Below the pieces are notes generated by a model, which saw only the letters and a list, made by a program, of their open reading frames with translations, was not told the DNA's origin and did not search any database. The translations under genes were made by a program, and so were the position numbers. Below, in pieces: positions 17,241 to 26,583 of a DNA stretch of 60,781 bases. The stretch is from NCBI GenBank assembly GCA_946478305.1, contig CAMLBO010000014.1, positions 1 through 60,781 on the forward strand. Reading direction: 5' to 3'. The stretch's first letter is position 1. Each line of letters starts with the position of its first letter. Source of the DNA: an uncultured Enterobacterales bacterium. Lineage in GTDB: Bacteria; Pseudomonadota; Gammaproteobacteria; Enterobacterales; Enterobacteriaceae.

Positions 17241-19163
17241 TCAGGCGAAAGCCACGACCAGCAACACAGCCAGCTCGATGAAAGCCAGACGGCGGCAGAA
17301 AGCACCGAGCCAGCCCTGATGCAGCGCGGCCACCAGTGCCGCAGGCGTAGCGTGCTGACGCAGACGGTACAGCGGCGCAAACATCCCGCGCAGCGGCTGG
17401 GCGAAGCCGGTAGCCGTCACCACCATGTCAGCCGAATGCCCGTAGCCGCAGGCCCAGGCATCGCCGCGCAGCCGGTTTGGTAAGCGGGCACCACGTAACA
17501 GACCGGCTATCAGCCATGGCAATAGCGGCATGGCCAGCAACAGCAGGGCAATCATGGGGGCAGAAACAGCGGAGGTGCCGGAAACGGCTGCACCCTGATC
17601 GGCAAATGGCATTGCCGTTATCCTCAATACGGAGGCCGCTACGGCGGAGAAGTGCGGAATAATCCACGGAGAGGCGATGCCAAAAATGACGCATAACAGC
17701 GCGGGCAGCATGCTGGCAAGCCTCATTGCCAGTGGTGCTGAAATGGCTTTTGCCGCGGCCTCACTGCGAGGTGCGCCGAGGAAGGTGACGCCAAATACTT
17801 TGGCAATGCACATCAGTGCCAGTGCACCGGTCAGCGCCAGACCGACCGCCAGGAGTGGGCCGAGCAGGCGTGCAACAAACACATGGCTGCTGCTTATCTG
17901 GAACAGTGACTGATACAGCAGCCATTCGCTGGCAAAGCCATTCAGCGGCGGCAGCGCAGCCATCGACATCAGCGCAATCAGCATGGCCACAGCGGTCCAG
18001 GGCATCCGGCGTGCTATCCCGCCGAGCTTTTCCATGTCCTTAATGCCGGTCTGCATTTCAATTTCACCTGCGCCCAGAAACAGCGCCGTTTTGAACAGGC
18101 CGTGGTTGAACAGATGAAACAGTCCTGCCAGCAGGGCGAGAGACGCCAGTACTGGCAGGTTCAGTGCTACGCCGACCATCGCCCCGCCGACGCCAAGCAA
18201 AATGATGCCGACGTTTTCCAGCGTGTGGTAGGCCAGCAGTCGCCGGAGATCATGCTCCATCAGGGCGTACAGACCGCCGATAAACGCGGTCAGGATCGCC
18301 AGCAACAGCACCACGAGGCCCCACCAAAGTGGCGGTGCGCCGAGCAGATCCAGACCGACTTTTATGACCCCGATAATGCCCATTTTCATCAGGGCGGATG
18401 AAAACAGCGCGGCGGCATGGGCCGGGGCGCTGGAGTGTGATTGCGGCACCCAGGCATGCAGTGGAATGATGCCGGCGTACAGGCCGAAACCGGTTAGCGC
18501 CAGCAGGAAGGCTAATGACTTCACAACCGGCGTAAATGGGGTATGGCGCAGCAGCTCAAAGCTAAGGCCCTCCATCTCCTGACTGCCGCTGGCGTAATAC
18601 AACAACGCAAAGCAGAGAATCAGACACAGGGTACCGAGGCGGCCGGAGAGAAACTGATTGAGGCCCGCTCGGCGGCTTTTCACGTCGTCGGTTTGCACGA
18701 TCAGGAAATAGGCGCATAGCGCGGCCAGTTCCATCATCAGGACCAGTTCCAGGGCATTAGCAGAGAGCGCTGCCGCCGTTAGCGCGGCCATCAGCAGATG
18801 ACAAAGCAGGCCAGTGCGGGCACGCTTACGCTTATTCATCTCCCTGAGCCATGCGCAGGCATATAAACTGCAAAACAGCGCCGGGAGTGACATTGCCAGC
18901 AACAGTAAAGCGTTCAGCGGATTGAATTCAGCGAGGTAATGCAGCAGCGGCAGAGGCGTAATTTGCACCTGTCCGTTATGCAAAGCCTGCCAGGCGGCAG
19001 CAATCGCCGCCAGAGAGGCCAGCACGCCGCCCACGCCGGAAATCAGGCTGTTGAGACGGGCTGAAGCCGCAACCAGCCAGCTTATAACCCCGCTCAGTAG
19101 CCAGGCAATAATCGCGAGCGCAAGTAGCGAAGCTGGGGTGAGTTCAAGAAGTGTTGTCATCAT
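17241..19163 (-). CDS. hycC: HycC, hydrogenase-3 membrane subunit (NuoL/Mrp-like)
   Basis: A 640-residue polytopic protein of the proton-translocating NADH-quinone oxidoreductase family (antiporter-like subunit), somewhat longer than E. coli HycC (608). Typical parts are PLHAWVPQSHSSAPAHAAALFS, HLFNHGLFKTALFLGAG and ALPPLNGFASEWLLYQ. It may couple hydrogen production to ion movement. It overlaps the hycB stop by four bases; a second ATG directly follows the first. Confidence 0.96.
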   Translation of the reverse strand: MMTTLLELTPASLLALAIIAWLLSGVISWLVAASARLNSLISGVGGVLASLAAIAAAWQALHNGQVQITPLPLLHYLAEFNPLNALLLLAMSLPALFCSLYACAWLREMNKRKRARTGLLCHLLMAALTAAALSANALELVLMMELAALCAYFLIVQTDDVKSRRAGLNQFLSGRLGTLCLILCFALLYYASGSQEMEGLSFELLRHTPFTPVVKSLAFLLALTGFGLYAGIIPLHAWVPQSHSSAPAHAAALFSSALMKMGIIGVIKVGLDLLGAPPLWWGLVVLLLAILTAFIGGLYALMEHDLRRLLAYHTLENVGIILLGVGGAMVGVALNLPVLASLALLAGLFHLFNHGLFKTALFLGAGEIEMQTGIKDMEKLGGIARRMPWTAVAMLIALMSMAALPPLNGFASEWLLYQSLFQISSSHVFVARLLGPLLAVGLALTGALALMCIAKVFGVTFLGAPRSEAAAKAISAPLAMRLASMLPALLCVIFGIASPWIIPHFSAVAASVLRITAMPFADQGAAVSGTSAVSAPMIALLLLAMPLLPWLIAGLLRGARLPNRLRGDAWACGYGHSADMVVTATGFAQPLRGMFAPLYRLRQHATPAALVAALHQGWLGAFCRRLAFIELAVLLVVAFA

Positions 19164-19798
19164 TGGGTCTCCGCGTCATGTGCAGTGAAAGCCGTCAGAC
19201 CGACGGGAAGTTCGGCGGGGAAAACGGTCATGGCGTTCAGGCGTTTTTGTTGGCTGGCGTGTTCAGCGAGATCGGCGGTGATAAGGCGGATGGCCTGTGT
19301 CGGGCAGGTGGTAATACATGCCGGGCCTTCAGGGCTGAAGCTACACAGGTCGCATTTCACCGCGATGGCGCGAATGCCCGGAACACAATCCAGAAACGGG
19401 CTGATCGCCGTGGGCGCACGTGGGGCAGGTAGAGCTTTCGGCGTATTACAGTCTCGGGGGATATCCAGCGGGAGGCTGCCGGAAAAGGTGATGGCCCCAA
19501 ACGGACAGGCGATACCGCACAATTTGCAGCTGACACACAAACTTTCATTCAAATGAATAGCATTGTTTTCACGTGTGATGGCGTTGACCGGACACACCTG
19601 CGCGCAGGGTGCATCTTCACACTGGTGGCACATTACCGGTGCGGAATCCAGGCGGTTACGCATCACCTGTAAACGGGGGGCTGCTTGTAATCCGTGGCGC
19701 TGATGCGCCTGTGAACAACTGGCCACGCAGGTATTGCAGCCGATACAAAGTTTCGGATCGGCAATCACATATTGATTCATGGCGGTGGTAGTGCGCAT
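19160..19798 (-). CDS. hycB: HycB, hydrogenase-3 electron-transfer subunit
   Basis: A 212-residue ferredoxin-type protein with four cysteine clusters (CIGCNTCVASC, CHQCEDAPCAQVCP, CVSCKLCGIACP, CDLCSFSPEGPACITTCP); it is the direct electron acceptor of FdhF. It is distinguished from HydN by PLDIP and VPGIRAIAVKCDLCSF, as in E. coli HycB. Start 19798 is chosen for its GAGGAG site, adding six residues (MRTTTA) before the MNQYVIADPK that matches E. coli. Confidence 0.95.
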   Translation of the reverse strand: MRTTTAMNQYVIADPKLCIGCNTCVASCSQAHQRHGLQAAPRLQVMRNRLDSAPVMCHQCEDAPCAQVCPVNAITRENNAIHLNESLCVSCKLCGIACPFGAITFSGSLPLDIPRDCNTPKALPAPRAPTAISPFLDCVPGIRAIAVKCDLCSFSPEGPACITTCPTQAIRLITADLAEHASQQKRLNAMTVFPAELPVGLTAFTAHDAETQ

Positions 19799-19814
19799 GA
19801 AATCTCCTCGTTAT

Positions 19815-19834
19815 TTCGTCAAAGATGACGAAAC
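19815..19834. promoter_or_regulatory. Dyad between hycA and hycB, probable FhlA site
   Basis: Perfect arms TTTCGTCA / TGACGAAA around AAGA. In E. coli an FhlA-binding site lies in this same intergenic region. The half-site resembles TTTCGACA in the neighbouring dyad. Confidence 0.6.
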
Positions 19835-19850
19835 CGGCATGTAAAATGAC

Positions 19851-19874
19851 ATTTCGACATTTATGTCGGAATGA
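19851..19874. promoter_or_regulatory. Second dyad between hycA and hycB, probable FhlA site
   Basis: CATTTCGACA and TGTCGGAATG around TTTA form 10-bp arms with one T-G pair. The core CGACA-N4-TGTCG is shared with the dyads at 12145-12174 and 20615-20628. Confidence 0.6.
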
Positions 19875-19939
19875 ATCCGCGTTAAAAATGACGACTCAGG
19901 CGGTGCTGAAGATTATTTCCGCCACGCTGTAAAAATATT

Positions 19940-20422
19940 TCAGGCCAATTTCTCTTCCTGAATAAGTAATTTCTCTAATTGCGGTTGGATAGGTTGATTG
20001 CTGTGCAGAGAATCAAACAGGCACTGATAAATCGCCGCAATCATATTCAGATAGTGTTCGAGGACGGCACTCTTCTCGCGAATATCTACGTGGTCATCCA
20101 CATAGCCCTCTTCGCTGAGGCGCGCATGAGCGAAGGCTTTGAAATCGGCTTCTTGATTATTGCCGTGCGCCATATTCAGACTGTACACAATGTCCTGACT
20201 GTAGAAATCGTCACTGAGGTGAATGCTGATAGTGAAATGGTTGAAGAGCAGGAAGCGGATGTCCTGTTCTTCACCGCAAACAAACTCATGATTTATCTTC
20301 TTATTTGATTGGGTTATCGCCTGAATCAGGCTGTTCTGATAGGCGCGCCACTGCGATTTAAGATGGTTGTTTTTGCTGGCAATATAATCTGCTTTGGTGG
20401 TCAGTTCGCTAAGCGTGCTCAT
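19940..20422 (-). CDS. hycA: HycA, formate hydrogenlyase regulator
   Basis: A 160-residue protein similar to E. coli HycA (153 residues), which opposes FhlA and lowers hyc/hyp expression. Shared parts are KADYIA, LLFNHFTISIHLSD and VLEHYLNMIAAIY. The ATG at 20422 (MSTLSELTTKADYIA) is placed by family comparison; an in-frame GTG further upstream is unlikely. It is the first gene of the hyc operon, followed by a 141-bp spacer with two dyads before hycB. Confidence 0.93.
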   Translation of the reverse strand: MSTLSELTTKADYIASKNNHLKSQWRAYQNSLIQAITQSNKKINHEFVCGEEQDIRFLLFNHFTISIHLSDDFYSQDIVYSLNMAHGNNQEADFKAFAHARLSEEGYVDDHVDIREKSAVLEHYLNMIAAIYQCLFDSLHSNQPIQPQLEKLLIQEEKLA

Positions 20423-20518
20423 GGTGATTACCCGTTGCTCATCGTTAAGTGGGTGCCATTTTTTATCCGTTCTTCTCACAGAGAGTGTCGATAAAAATAG
20501 GGCGCATAAGGCTCTATT

Positions 20519-20534
20519 GGCATAAAGCGTGCCA
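20519..20534 (-). promoter_or_regulatory. Sigma-54 promoter of hycA-I
   Basis: The minus strand reads TGGCACGCTTTATGCC, which keeps the -24 TGGCACG and the -12 GC with the correct 4-nt spacer (consensus TGGCACG-N4-TTGC). Expected start of transcription is near 20508, about 85 nt before hycA. Confidence 0.88.
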
Positions 20535-20614
20535 ATTATCTGTCTTGATGGTTTAATTATTTAAAATCAATGTGTTGAGGGTGTTAATACCTTCGCGGTA
20601 CTTTGAACGGGTAA

Positions 20615-20628
20615 CGACAGATATGTCG
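20615..20628. promoter_or_regulatory. FhlA-type dyad in the hycA-hypA intergenic region
   Basis: CGACA-GATA-TGTCG, perfect 5-bp arms. It sits about 80 bp upstream of the hyc promoter and about 90 bp upstream of the hyp promoter, so it can serve both divergent units. Confidence 0.65.
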
Positions 20629-20642
20629 ATGGCACTTTATTT

Positions 20643-20656
20643 CGACATATATGACG
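20643..20656. promoter_or_regulatory. Second FhlA-type dyad in the hycA-hypA intergenic region
   Basis: CGACA-TATA-TGACG, one mismatched pair, 28 bp centre to centre from the first dyad. Paired sites agree with binding of an oligomeric activator. Confidence 0.6.
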
Positions 20657-20717
20657 TGCCATTTTTTTCGTTTATTGATGACGCTTCAAATTGGCTTTTA
20701 ATTAAAGACAGAAATAC

Positions 20718-20733
20718 TGGCATTAATATTGCA
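20718..20733 (+). promoter_or_regulatory. Sigma-54 promoter of hypABCDE
   Basis: TGGCATTAATATTGCA has the invariant -24 GG and -12 GC at the right distance. Transcription should start near 20744, 25 nt before hypA, whose ribosome binding site is AAGGGGGGAGG. Confidence 0.88.
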
Positions 20734-20768
20734 GTTACTTTGTTATTAACGCCAAGGGGGGAGGAATA

Positions 20769-21113
20769 ATGCACGAAATTACCCTGTGCCAAAATGCAGT
20801 GGAATTAATGCAGGAATTTGGCCAACAAAACAGGGCTCAACGTATTACGGCGGTATGGGTAGAAGTGGGTGCCTTTTCCTGCGTCGAGCCGGAAGCATTC
20901 CGATTTTGCTTTGAACTGGCCTGCCGGGAAACGCTGGCCGAGGGGTGCGAATTGTATCTGGAGACCCCTGCAGCTGAAAGCTGGTGTTATGACTGCCAAC
21001 AGGACATTCGTTTACTCAGCCCCGGAGTATTGCTTTGTCCGCAGTGTGGCGGGCGCCATGTGCGGGTGATTGCCGATGACGGCATGAAAATTAAGCGTAT
21101 TGAAATCGAATAA
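20769..21113 (+). CDS. hypA: HypA, nickel insertion protein
   Basis: A 114-residue metallochaperone that hands nickel to the hydrogenase large subunit together with HypB. The nickel site MHEITLCQN (His2) is at the N-terminus and the structural zinc site CYDCQQDIRLL...CPQCGG at about residues 75-97. It is the first gene of the hyp operon, 28 bp before hypB. Confidence 0.96.
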   Translation: MHEITLCQNAVELMQEFGQQNRAQRITAVWVEVGAFSCVEPEAFRFCFELACRETLAEGCELYLETPAAESWCYDCQQDIRLLSPGVLLCPQCGGRHVRVIADDGMKIKRIEIE

Positions 21114-21141
21114 CAGGCATTGATTGCCTGGGGAGAAAATT

Positions 21142-21921
21142 ATGTGCAGTACCTGTGGTTGCGCCAGCGGCGAGACGAGAATTGAAGGCGTCAGCAACGA
21201 ACATTCTCATCACTCTCACGACACGTCCTATCACTCTCATGAATATTCGCACGGTCTGCCGTTTGCACCGCGTCGCCTGATAGATATAGAAATGGATGTG
21301 CTGGCAAAAAATAATCATATCGCCGCTCACAACCGTGAGCATTTCGCGCAAGCGTCAATTCTGGCGCTTAATCTGGTTTCCAGTCCCGGTTCTGGCAAAA
21401 CTACGTTGCTCACCCATACCCTGACCCGGCTGGCACCGCATTCAGACTGCGCCGTGGTGGAGGGCGACCAGCAAACCACCAACGATGCTGACCGCATCCG
21501 CGCCACCGGCGTGCCGGCGATTCAGGTCAATACCGGCAAAGGCTGTCATCTTGATGCGCAGATGGTTCACGATGCCGTACACCAGTTGGCACCGAAAAAT
21601 AATAGCCTGCTGTTTATCGAAAACGTCGGCAATTTGGTGTGCCCAGCCAGTTTTGATCTCGGTGAACGCCATAAAGTGGCGGTGCTTTCCGTCACTGAAG
21701 GCGAAGACAAACCGCTGAAATACCCGCATATGTTTGCCGCCTCCCGCCTGATGATCCTCAATAAAATTGACCTCCTGCCTTACGTCACTTTTGACGTTGA
21801 CACCTGCATTGCCAATGCGCAGCAGGTGAACTCGGAGATCGAGGTCATTCAGCTCTCTGCGACCACCGGAGAAGGGATGGATCAGTGGCTGGCCTGGCTG
21901 GAGCAGCAGCGATGTGCATAG
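21142..21921 (+). CDS. hypB: HypB, GTPase for nickel insertion
   Basis: A 259-residue SIMIBI-class GTPase. It begins [10 protein letters not shown] (high-affinity nickel site, as in E. coli MCTTCGC), followed by a short His-rich stretch [18 protein letters not shown] and the P-loop [11 protein letters not shown]. The other nucleotide motifs are EGDQQT and NKIDLLPY. The start 21142 follows GGGGAG. It is somewhat shorter than E. coli HypB (290) because the His-rich linker is shorter. Confidence 0.97.
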   Translation: MCSTCGCASGETRIEGVSNEHSHHSHDTSYHSHEYSHGLPFAPRRLIDIEMDVLAKNNHIAAHNREHFAQASILALNLVSSPGSGKTTLLTHTLTRLAPHSDCAVVEGDQQTTNDADRIRATGVPAIQVNTGKGCHLDAQMVHDAVHQLAPKNNSLLFIENVGNLVCPASFDLGERHKVAVLSVTEGEDKPLKYPHMFAASRLMILNKIDLLPYVTFDVDTCIANAQQVNSEIEVIQLSATTGEGMDQWLAWLEQQRCA

Positions 21922-22190
21922 GCATTCCGGGGCAAATTGTTGCGTTGCATGAACAACAACCCGACCACGCCTGGGCAGAAGTCTGCGGTATGCGCCGCGA
22001 AGTGAATATCGCGCTGGTGTGTGAAGGGAAGCGTGAGTTACTGATCGGCTGCTGGGTCTTAATCCACGTTGGTTTTGCGCTCAGCAAACTGGATGAACAG
22101 GAAGCACAGGAGACGCTGGCCGCGCTGCATGAAATGGAAGAAGTGGAAGCCGACGTCGCGCTGTTTCTTGGCAGAGGGGAGGTAAGATAA
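21912..22190 (+). CDS. hypC: HypC, hydrogenase assembly chaperone
   Basis: A 92-residue HypC/HupF-family protein. With HypD it carries the Fe(CN)2CO unit and delivers it to pre-HycE. It begins MCIGIPGQI, with the essential Cys2. It overlaps hypB by ten bases and touches hypD in TAATG, so the three genes are translationally coupled. Confidence 0.96.
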   Translation: MCIGIPGQIVALHEQQPDHAWAEVCGMRREVNIALVCEGKRELLIGCWVLIHVGFALSKLDEQEAQETLAALHEMEEVEADVALFLGRGEVR

Positions 22191-23338
22191 TGCGGTTTGT
22201 CGATGAATTCAGAGACCCTAAACTCGCCAAAACGCTGATCGAACGTCTGCATCAGCGGGCGGCGCAGTTGCCTTACACCGCTGAAAAACCAATGCAGATT
22301 ATGGAAGTCTGCGGCGGCCATACGCATGCCATTTTCAAATTCGGGCTGGATAAATTGTTGCCGCCGCAGCTGGAGTTTATTCACGGGCCGGGCTGTCCGG
22401 TGTGCGTTTTACCGATGGGACGCATTGACGCCTGCTGTGAAATCGCAGCGCACCCTGAGGTCATTTTCTGCACTTTTGGTGATGCACTACGCGTACCCGG
22501 CAAGCAGGGTTCATTACAGCAGGCACGCGAACGTGGCGCTGATGTACGGGTGGTCTATTCGCCGCTTGATGCGCTGAAACTGGCGCGTGAGAATCCGCAG
22601 CGCAGCGTGGTGTTTTTCGCACTGGGTTTTGAAACCACGTTACCCGTCACCGCCGTCACGCTGCAACAGGCTCGCCGCGAAGGCTTGTCTAATTTCAGCG
22701 TGTTTTGCCAGCACATTAGTCTGATGCCCACGTTGCGCAGCCTGCTGCAGCAGGACGATGTGCGTATCGACGCCTTTCTCGCGCCCGGTCACGTCAGTAT
22801 GGTGATCGGCACTGCGCCGTATCACTTCATCAATCAACAGTTTAGTAAACCGCTGGTGATTAGCGGGTTCGAGCCGCTGGATATGCTGCAAAGCGTATTG
22901 ATGCTGGTGGAACAAGTTTGCGAGGCATCCTGTAAAACTGAAAACCAATACCGTCGCGTGGTGCCGCAAGAGGGTAATCTGCTGGCACAGGAGGCGATGC
23001 GTGACGTATTTGTTCTGGCTGGCAGCAGCGAGTGGCGCGGCCTGGGCCTGATTGAACATTCCGGCATTTCGCTGAGTCCGGCCTATACGGTGTTTGACGC
23101 CGAACGGCGTTTTCAGCCGCAAGTACAGTCAGTAGCTGACGATCCACGCGCGCGCTGCGGTGAAGTCTTGACCGGGCGCTGCAAGCCACATCAGTGCCCG
23201 CTATTTGGCACCGGATGTACCCCACATAATGCTTTTGGCGCGCTGATGGTCTCATCCGAAGGGGCCTGCGCGGCGTGGTACCAGTACCGGCATCAGGAAA
23301 CAGAGCAACAGGACCGACAACGGAGGGTAGCAGGATGA
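22190..23338 (+). CDS. hypD: HypD, Fe-CN/CO assembly scaffold
   Basis: A 382-residue iron-sulfur protein where the active-site iron receives its cyanide ligands. Conserved motifs: EVCGGHTHAIFKFG (about 38-51), GPGCPVCVLP (about 65), FFALGFETT, and the C-terminal cluster CGEVLTGRCKPHQCPLFG...CTP. Confidence 0.97.
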   Translation: MRFVDEFRDPKLAKTLIERLHQRAAQLPYTAEKPMQIMEVCGGHTHAIFKFGLDKLLPPQLEFIHGPGCPVCVLPMGRIDACCEIAAHPEVIFCTFGDALRVPGKQGSLQQARERGADVRVVYSPLDALKLARENPQRSVVFFALGFETTLPVTAVTLQQARREGLSNFSVFCQHISLMPTLRSLLQQDDVRIDAFLAPGHVSMVIGTAPYHFINQQFSKPLVISGFEPLDMLQSVLMLVEQVCEASCKTENQYRRVVPQEGNLLAQEAMRDVFVLAGSSEWRGLGLIEHSGISLSPAYTVFDAERRFQPQVQSVADDPRARCGEVLTGRCKPHQCPLFGTGCTPHNAFGALMVSSEGACAAWYQYRHQETEQQDRQRRVAG

Positions 23339-24357
23339 GCCATCACTATGACGTCGTTACCATGGCGCATGGCAGCGGCGGGCGGGCCATGCAACAGATG
23401 ATTGAGCGGCTATTTTTGAGCGCGTTCGACAACCCCTGGCTCAACGAACGCGAAGATGGGGCGCGTCTTAGCCTGGCTGAACTCAGCCGTCAGGGCGATC
23501 GTCTGGCGTTCACTACCGACAGCTACGTTATCGATCCGATTTTTTTCCCCGGTGGCAATATCGGCAAACTGGCGGTGTGCGGTACCGCCAACGATTTGGC
23601 AGTGAGTGGCGCAACACCGGCCTATCTCTCCTGCGGGTTTATTCTCGAAGAGGGCTTACCGTTACAAGATTTGCACACCATTGTCAGCACCATGGCGCAG
23701 ACCGCCCGGGAGGCGGGCATGGCCATTGTGACCGGCGATACGAAAGTGGTTCAGCGCGGTGCCGCCGACAAAATTTTCATCAACACTGCCGGTATAGGGG
23801 TGATCCCCACCGGTGTTCAATGGGCGGCGAAAACTATTCAGTGTGGGGATAAAGTGATTGTCAGCGGTACGCTTGGCGATCACGGTGCAGCGATCCTCAA
23901 TCTGCGTGAGCAACTGGGAATGGATCTCGGTGTGCAGAGCGACTGCGCCGTGCTGGCCCCGATGCTGGCCCCGCTGCGTACACTTAACGGCGTGCACGCC
24001 CTGCGCGATGCCACGCGCGGCGGGGTGAATGCCATTTTGCATGAATTCAGCGAAGCCAGCGGCTGCGGGATGTGTATCGATGAAAATGCCTTGCCGGTGA
24101 AACCCGCCGTGCGGGGCATTTGCGAACTGCTGGGGCTGGAGCCTCTAAATTTTGCCAATGAGGGCAAGCTGGTGCTGGTGGTGTCCGCGCAGGCGGAAGA
24201 GGCCGTGTTGAACATTTTGCGCAGACATCCGTTGGGCGTTGACGCTGCCACCATCGGTGAAGTGACCGCACATCCAAACGTCTGTTTGCGCGGTGTGCTC
24301 GGCGTCAGCCGTCAACTGATGTTGCCGCATGCAGAGCCGTTACCCCGCATTTGTTGA
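23335..24357 (+). CDS. hypE: HypE, thiocyanate-forming carbamoyl dehydratase
   Basis: A 340-residue PurM/AIR-synthase-like protein that dehydrates the carboxamide made by HypF on its last Cys; the C-terminus is PRIC as required. N-terminal MAHGSGGRAMQQMI and the ATP-binding part TDSYVIDP, GTANDLAVSGA, DATRGG are present. The start overlaps the hypD stop by four bases with GGAGGG upstream. Confidence 0.97.
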   Translation: MSHHYDVVTMAHGSGGRAMQQMIERLFLSAFDNPWLNEREDGARLSLAELSRQGDRLAFTTDSYVIDPIFFPGGNIGKLAVCGTANDLAVSGATPAYLSCGFILEEGLPLQDLHTIVSTMAQTAREAGMAIVTGDTKVVQRGAADKIFINTAGIGVIPTGVQWAAKTIQCGDKVIVSGTLGDHGAAILNLREQLGMDLGVQSDCAVLAPMLAPLRTLNGVHALRDATRGGVNAILHEFSEASGCGMCIDENALPVKPAVRGICELLGLEPLNFANEGKLVLVVSAQAEEAVLNILRRHPLGVDAATIGEVTAHPNVCLRGVLGVSRQLMLPHAEPLPRIC

Positions 24358-24473
24358 TCTCGTCAGGGAGTCGTGTGCTCCGAAAGGGGTAGAATTTGGC
24401 TTATCGCCCCTTTGATAAATTTCGTGCTACCCAAACTATGATATTAAGAAAACAGGTATCCAGAGCGAAGGCT

Positions 24474-26570
24474 ATGCAGAGTGCAACAATGAGCGTGACA
24501 AAACATCAAGGACTACTGGAACTGACGCGCACACTGCTGCTGCAACAGACCATGACGTCGCTACTGGAAACCCTGACGCAGGTGGTTCAGAAGACCGGTA
24601 TCGCCGACGCAGTGACGCTGGTGCTCTTTGACAGCAACAGCGATCGCGTCAGTTTTTACGGTATCGATCCGCATCATCAGCCGGTAAATTATGAAGATGA
24701 AACCCTGCTGGCGACCGGTCCGGTTCACGCCTTACTCAATAATCCCAAAACCCAGGTGTGGCGCAGCGAAGCGCTAAATTTGCGCTACCCCCAACTGGCG
24801 GCGCTGAGTTTACATCCCCCTTTCACCGACTATTGCCTGGTGCCTTTACTGGCTTCGTCAGGCCTGCTCGGTGGCTGTGAGTTTACCCGTCAGCAGGAAC
24901 GTCCGTTCAGTGAGGAAGACAAAACGGGCTTACAGGAACTATGCATGCTGGCAGCGATTGCCGTCGAGCAAATCCAACTGCGCGAAAAGGCGTTGTTCCA
25001 GCAATCTCTGCTGCGCCACGAACGCGATGATTTTCGCATTCTGGTGGATATCACCAACGCGGTGCTGTCCAAACTGGACCTCGATGAGCTGACCGGAGAA
25101 ATTGCTAAAACCATCCACCACTTTTTCCATCTCAACGCCATTAGCATCGTGCTGTGTGACGCAGACCGTGACAGCGAACAGGCCGACGTTTACGCCACGC
25201 ACTATGTGCAGACCCATGTGGCTGAACGCGAGCAATCACGCCTGGCGCTGGCGGGTACGCTCGAGCAACAGGTCATGGCAAGTGGCGAAATGCTGCTGAC
25301 CAACGTGCGGCCTGCCGCTGAGGATGAGTGCGGAGAGAGCACGCTGTTCCAACTGCTATGGCGTGACCAGACCCAAACTCAATGCATTCTGCCGCTACGT
25401 TTTGGCCATAAAACGCTCGGTGTGTTGAAGCTGGCGCAGTGTCAGCCGGACAATTTCAATTCGGCCAATCTACGCGTGCTGCAGCAAATCGCCGAGCGTA
25501 TTGCCATTGCCGTGGACAATGCGCTGGCCTATCAGGAGATCAAAAGCCTGAAAGAGAAGCTGCAACACGAGAACCTCTATCTGACGGAGCAGATCAACAG
25601 TAATAACCCGGATTTCAGCGATATCGTCGGGCGCAGTTCCAGCATGTCGGCAGTACTGAAACAGGTCGAAATCGTGGCAAAAAGCGACTGCTCGGTGCTG
25701 ATCCTCGGCGAAACCGGCACCGGTAAAGAGCTGATTGCCCGGGCTATCCACAACCTTGGCGACCGCCGTGACCAGCGCATGGTAAAAATGAACTGTGCTG
25801 CCATGCCAGCCGGACTGATGGAGAGCGATCTGTTCGGCCATGAAAAAGGCTCGTTTACGGGGGCGACGGCGCAGCGCATGGGCCGTTTTGAACTGGCAGA
25901 CGGAGGCACATTATTTCTCGATGAGGTGGGGGAGATCCCACTGGAGCTGCAACCCAAACTGCTGCGTATTTTGCAAGAGCGCGAATTTGAACGGGTGGGG
26001 GGCAATAAGCTGATTTCCGTCAATGTGAGGATGATCGCCGCGACCAACCGCGACTTACAGCAAATGGTGGCCGACAAAGAATTTCGCAGCGACCTGTTTT
26101 ACCGCCTGAACGTCTTCCCAATTGTCATTCCGCCGTTGCGTGAACGCCCGGAAGACATTCCGCAGTTGGTGAAATTCCTCACCTATAAAATTGCCAAGCG
26201 CATGAAGCGTACCATCGACAGTATCCCCGCCAGCACCCTGTGTCATCTTAGCCAGATGCCCTGGCCAGGCAACGTGCGTGAGCTGGAAAACGTCATCGAG
26301 CGCGCCGTCCTGCTGACGCGCGGTACGGTGTTGGACTTGCAATTGCCAGAGTTGAATTATTCGCTGGCAATCAGGCCGGCCGTTGCCGCTGTATCCGTGG
26401 CAGACCCGGCGCCCCCTTTGAGCGAAACTGATGAACGTGAGCGCATTCTCGCCGTGCTCAAAGAGACTAACGGCGTGGTGGCTGGTCCCCGTGGCGCAGC
26501 ACAGCGTCTGGGATTGAAACGCACCACGCTGCTTTCACGCATGAAGAAATTAGGCATTAGTTCTCATTAA
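24474..26570 (+). CDS. fhlA: FhlA, formate-responsive sigma-54 activator
   Basis: A 698-residue activator. Two GAF domains (about 20-180 and 200-375) that sense formate are followed by an AAA+ domain with Walker A GETGTGKE, the sigma-54 contact GAFTGA in the variant GSFTGAT, Walker B LFLDEVGE and the arginine finger region RSDLFYRLNVFPI, and a C-terminal Fis-type helix-turn-helix (AAQRLGLKRTTLLSRMKK). The start at 24474 gives an N-terminus in register with E. coli FhlA (MSYTPM against MQSATM); the ATG 15 bases further on is an alternative. It controls the three sigma-54 promoters in this window. Confidence 0.95.
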   Translation: MQSATMSVTKHQGLLELTRTLLLQQTMTSLLETLTQVVQKTGIADAVTLVLFDSNSDRVSFYGIDPHHQPVNYEDETLLATGPVHALLNNPKTQVWRSEALNLRYPQLAALSLHPPFTDYCLVPLLASSGLLGGCEFTRQQERPFSEEDKTGLQELCMLAAIAVEQIQLREKALFQQSLLRHERDDFRILVDITNAVLSKLDLDELTGEIAKTIHHFFHLNAISIVLCDADRDSEQADVYATHYVQTHVAEREQSRLALAGTLEQQVMASGEMLLTNVRPAAEDECGESTLFQLLWRDQTQTQCILPLRFGHKTLGVLKLAQCQPDNFNSANLRVLQQIAERIAIAVDNALAYQEIKSLKEKLQHENLYLTEQINSNNPDFSDIVGRSSSMSAVLKQVEIVAKSDCSVLILGETGTGKELIARAIHNLGDRRDQRMVKMNCAAMPAGLMESDLFGHEKGSFTGATAQRMGRFELADGGTLFLDEVGEIPLELQPKLLRILQEREFERVGGNKLISVNVRMIAATNRDLQQMVADKEFRSDLFYRLNVFPIVIPPLRERPEDIPQLVKFLTYKIAKRMKRTIDSIPASTLCHLSQMPWPGNVRELENVIERAVLLTRGTVLDLQLPELNYSLAIRPAVAAVSVADPAPPLSETDERERILAVLKETNGVVAGPRGAAQRLGLKRTTLLSRMKKLGISSH

Positions 26571-26583
26571 TTCAGCAGTAAAC

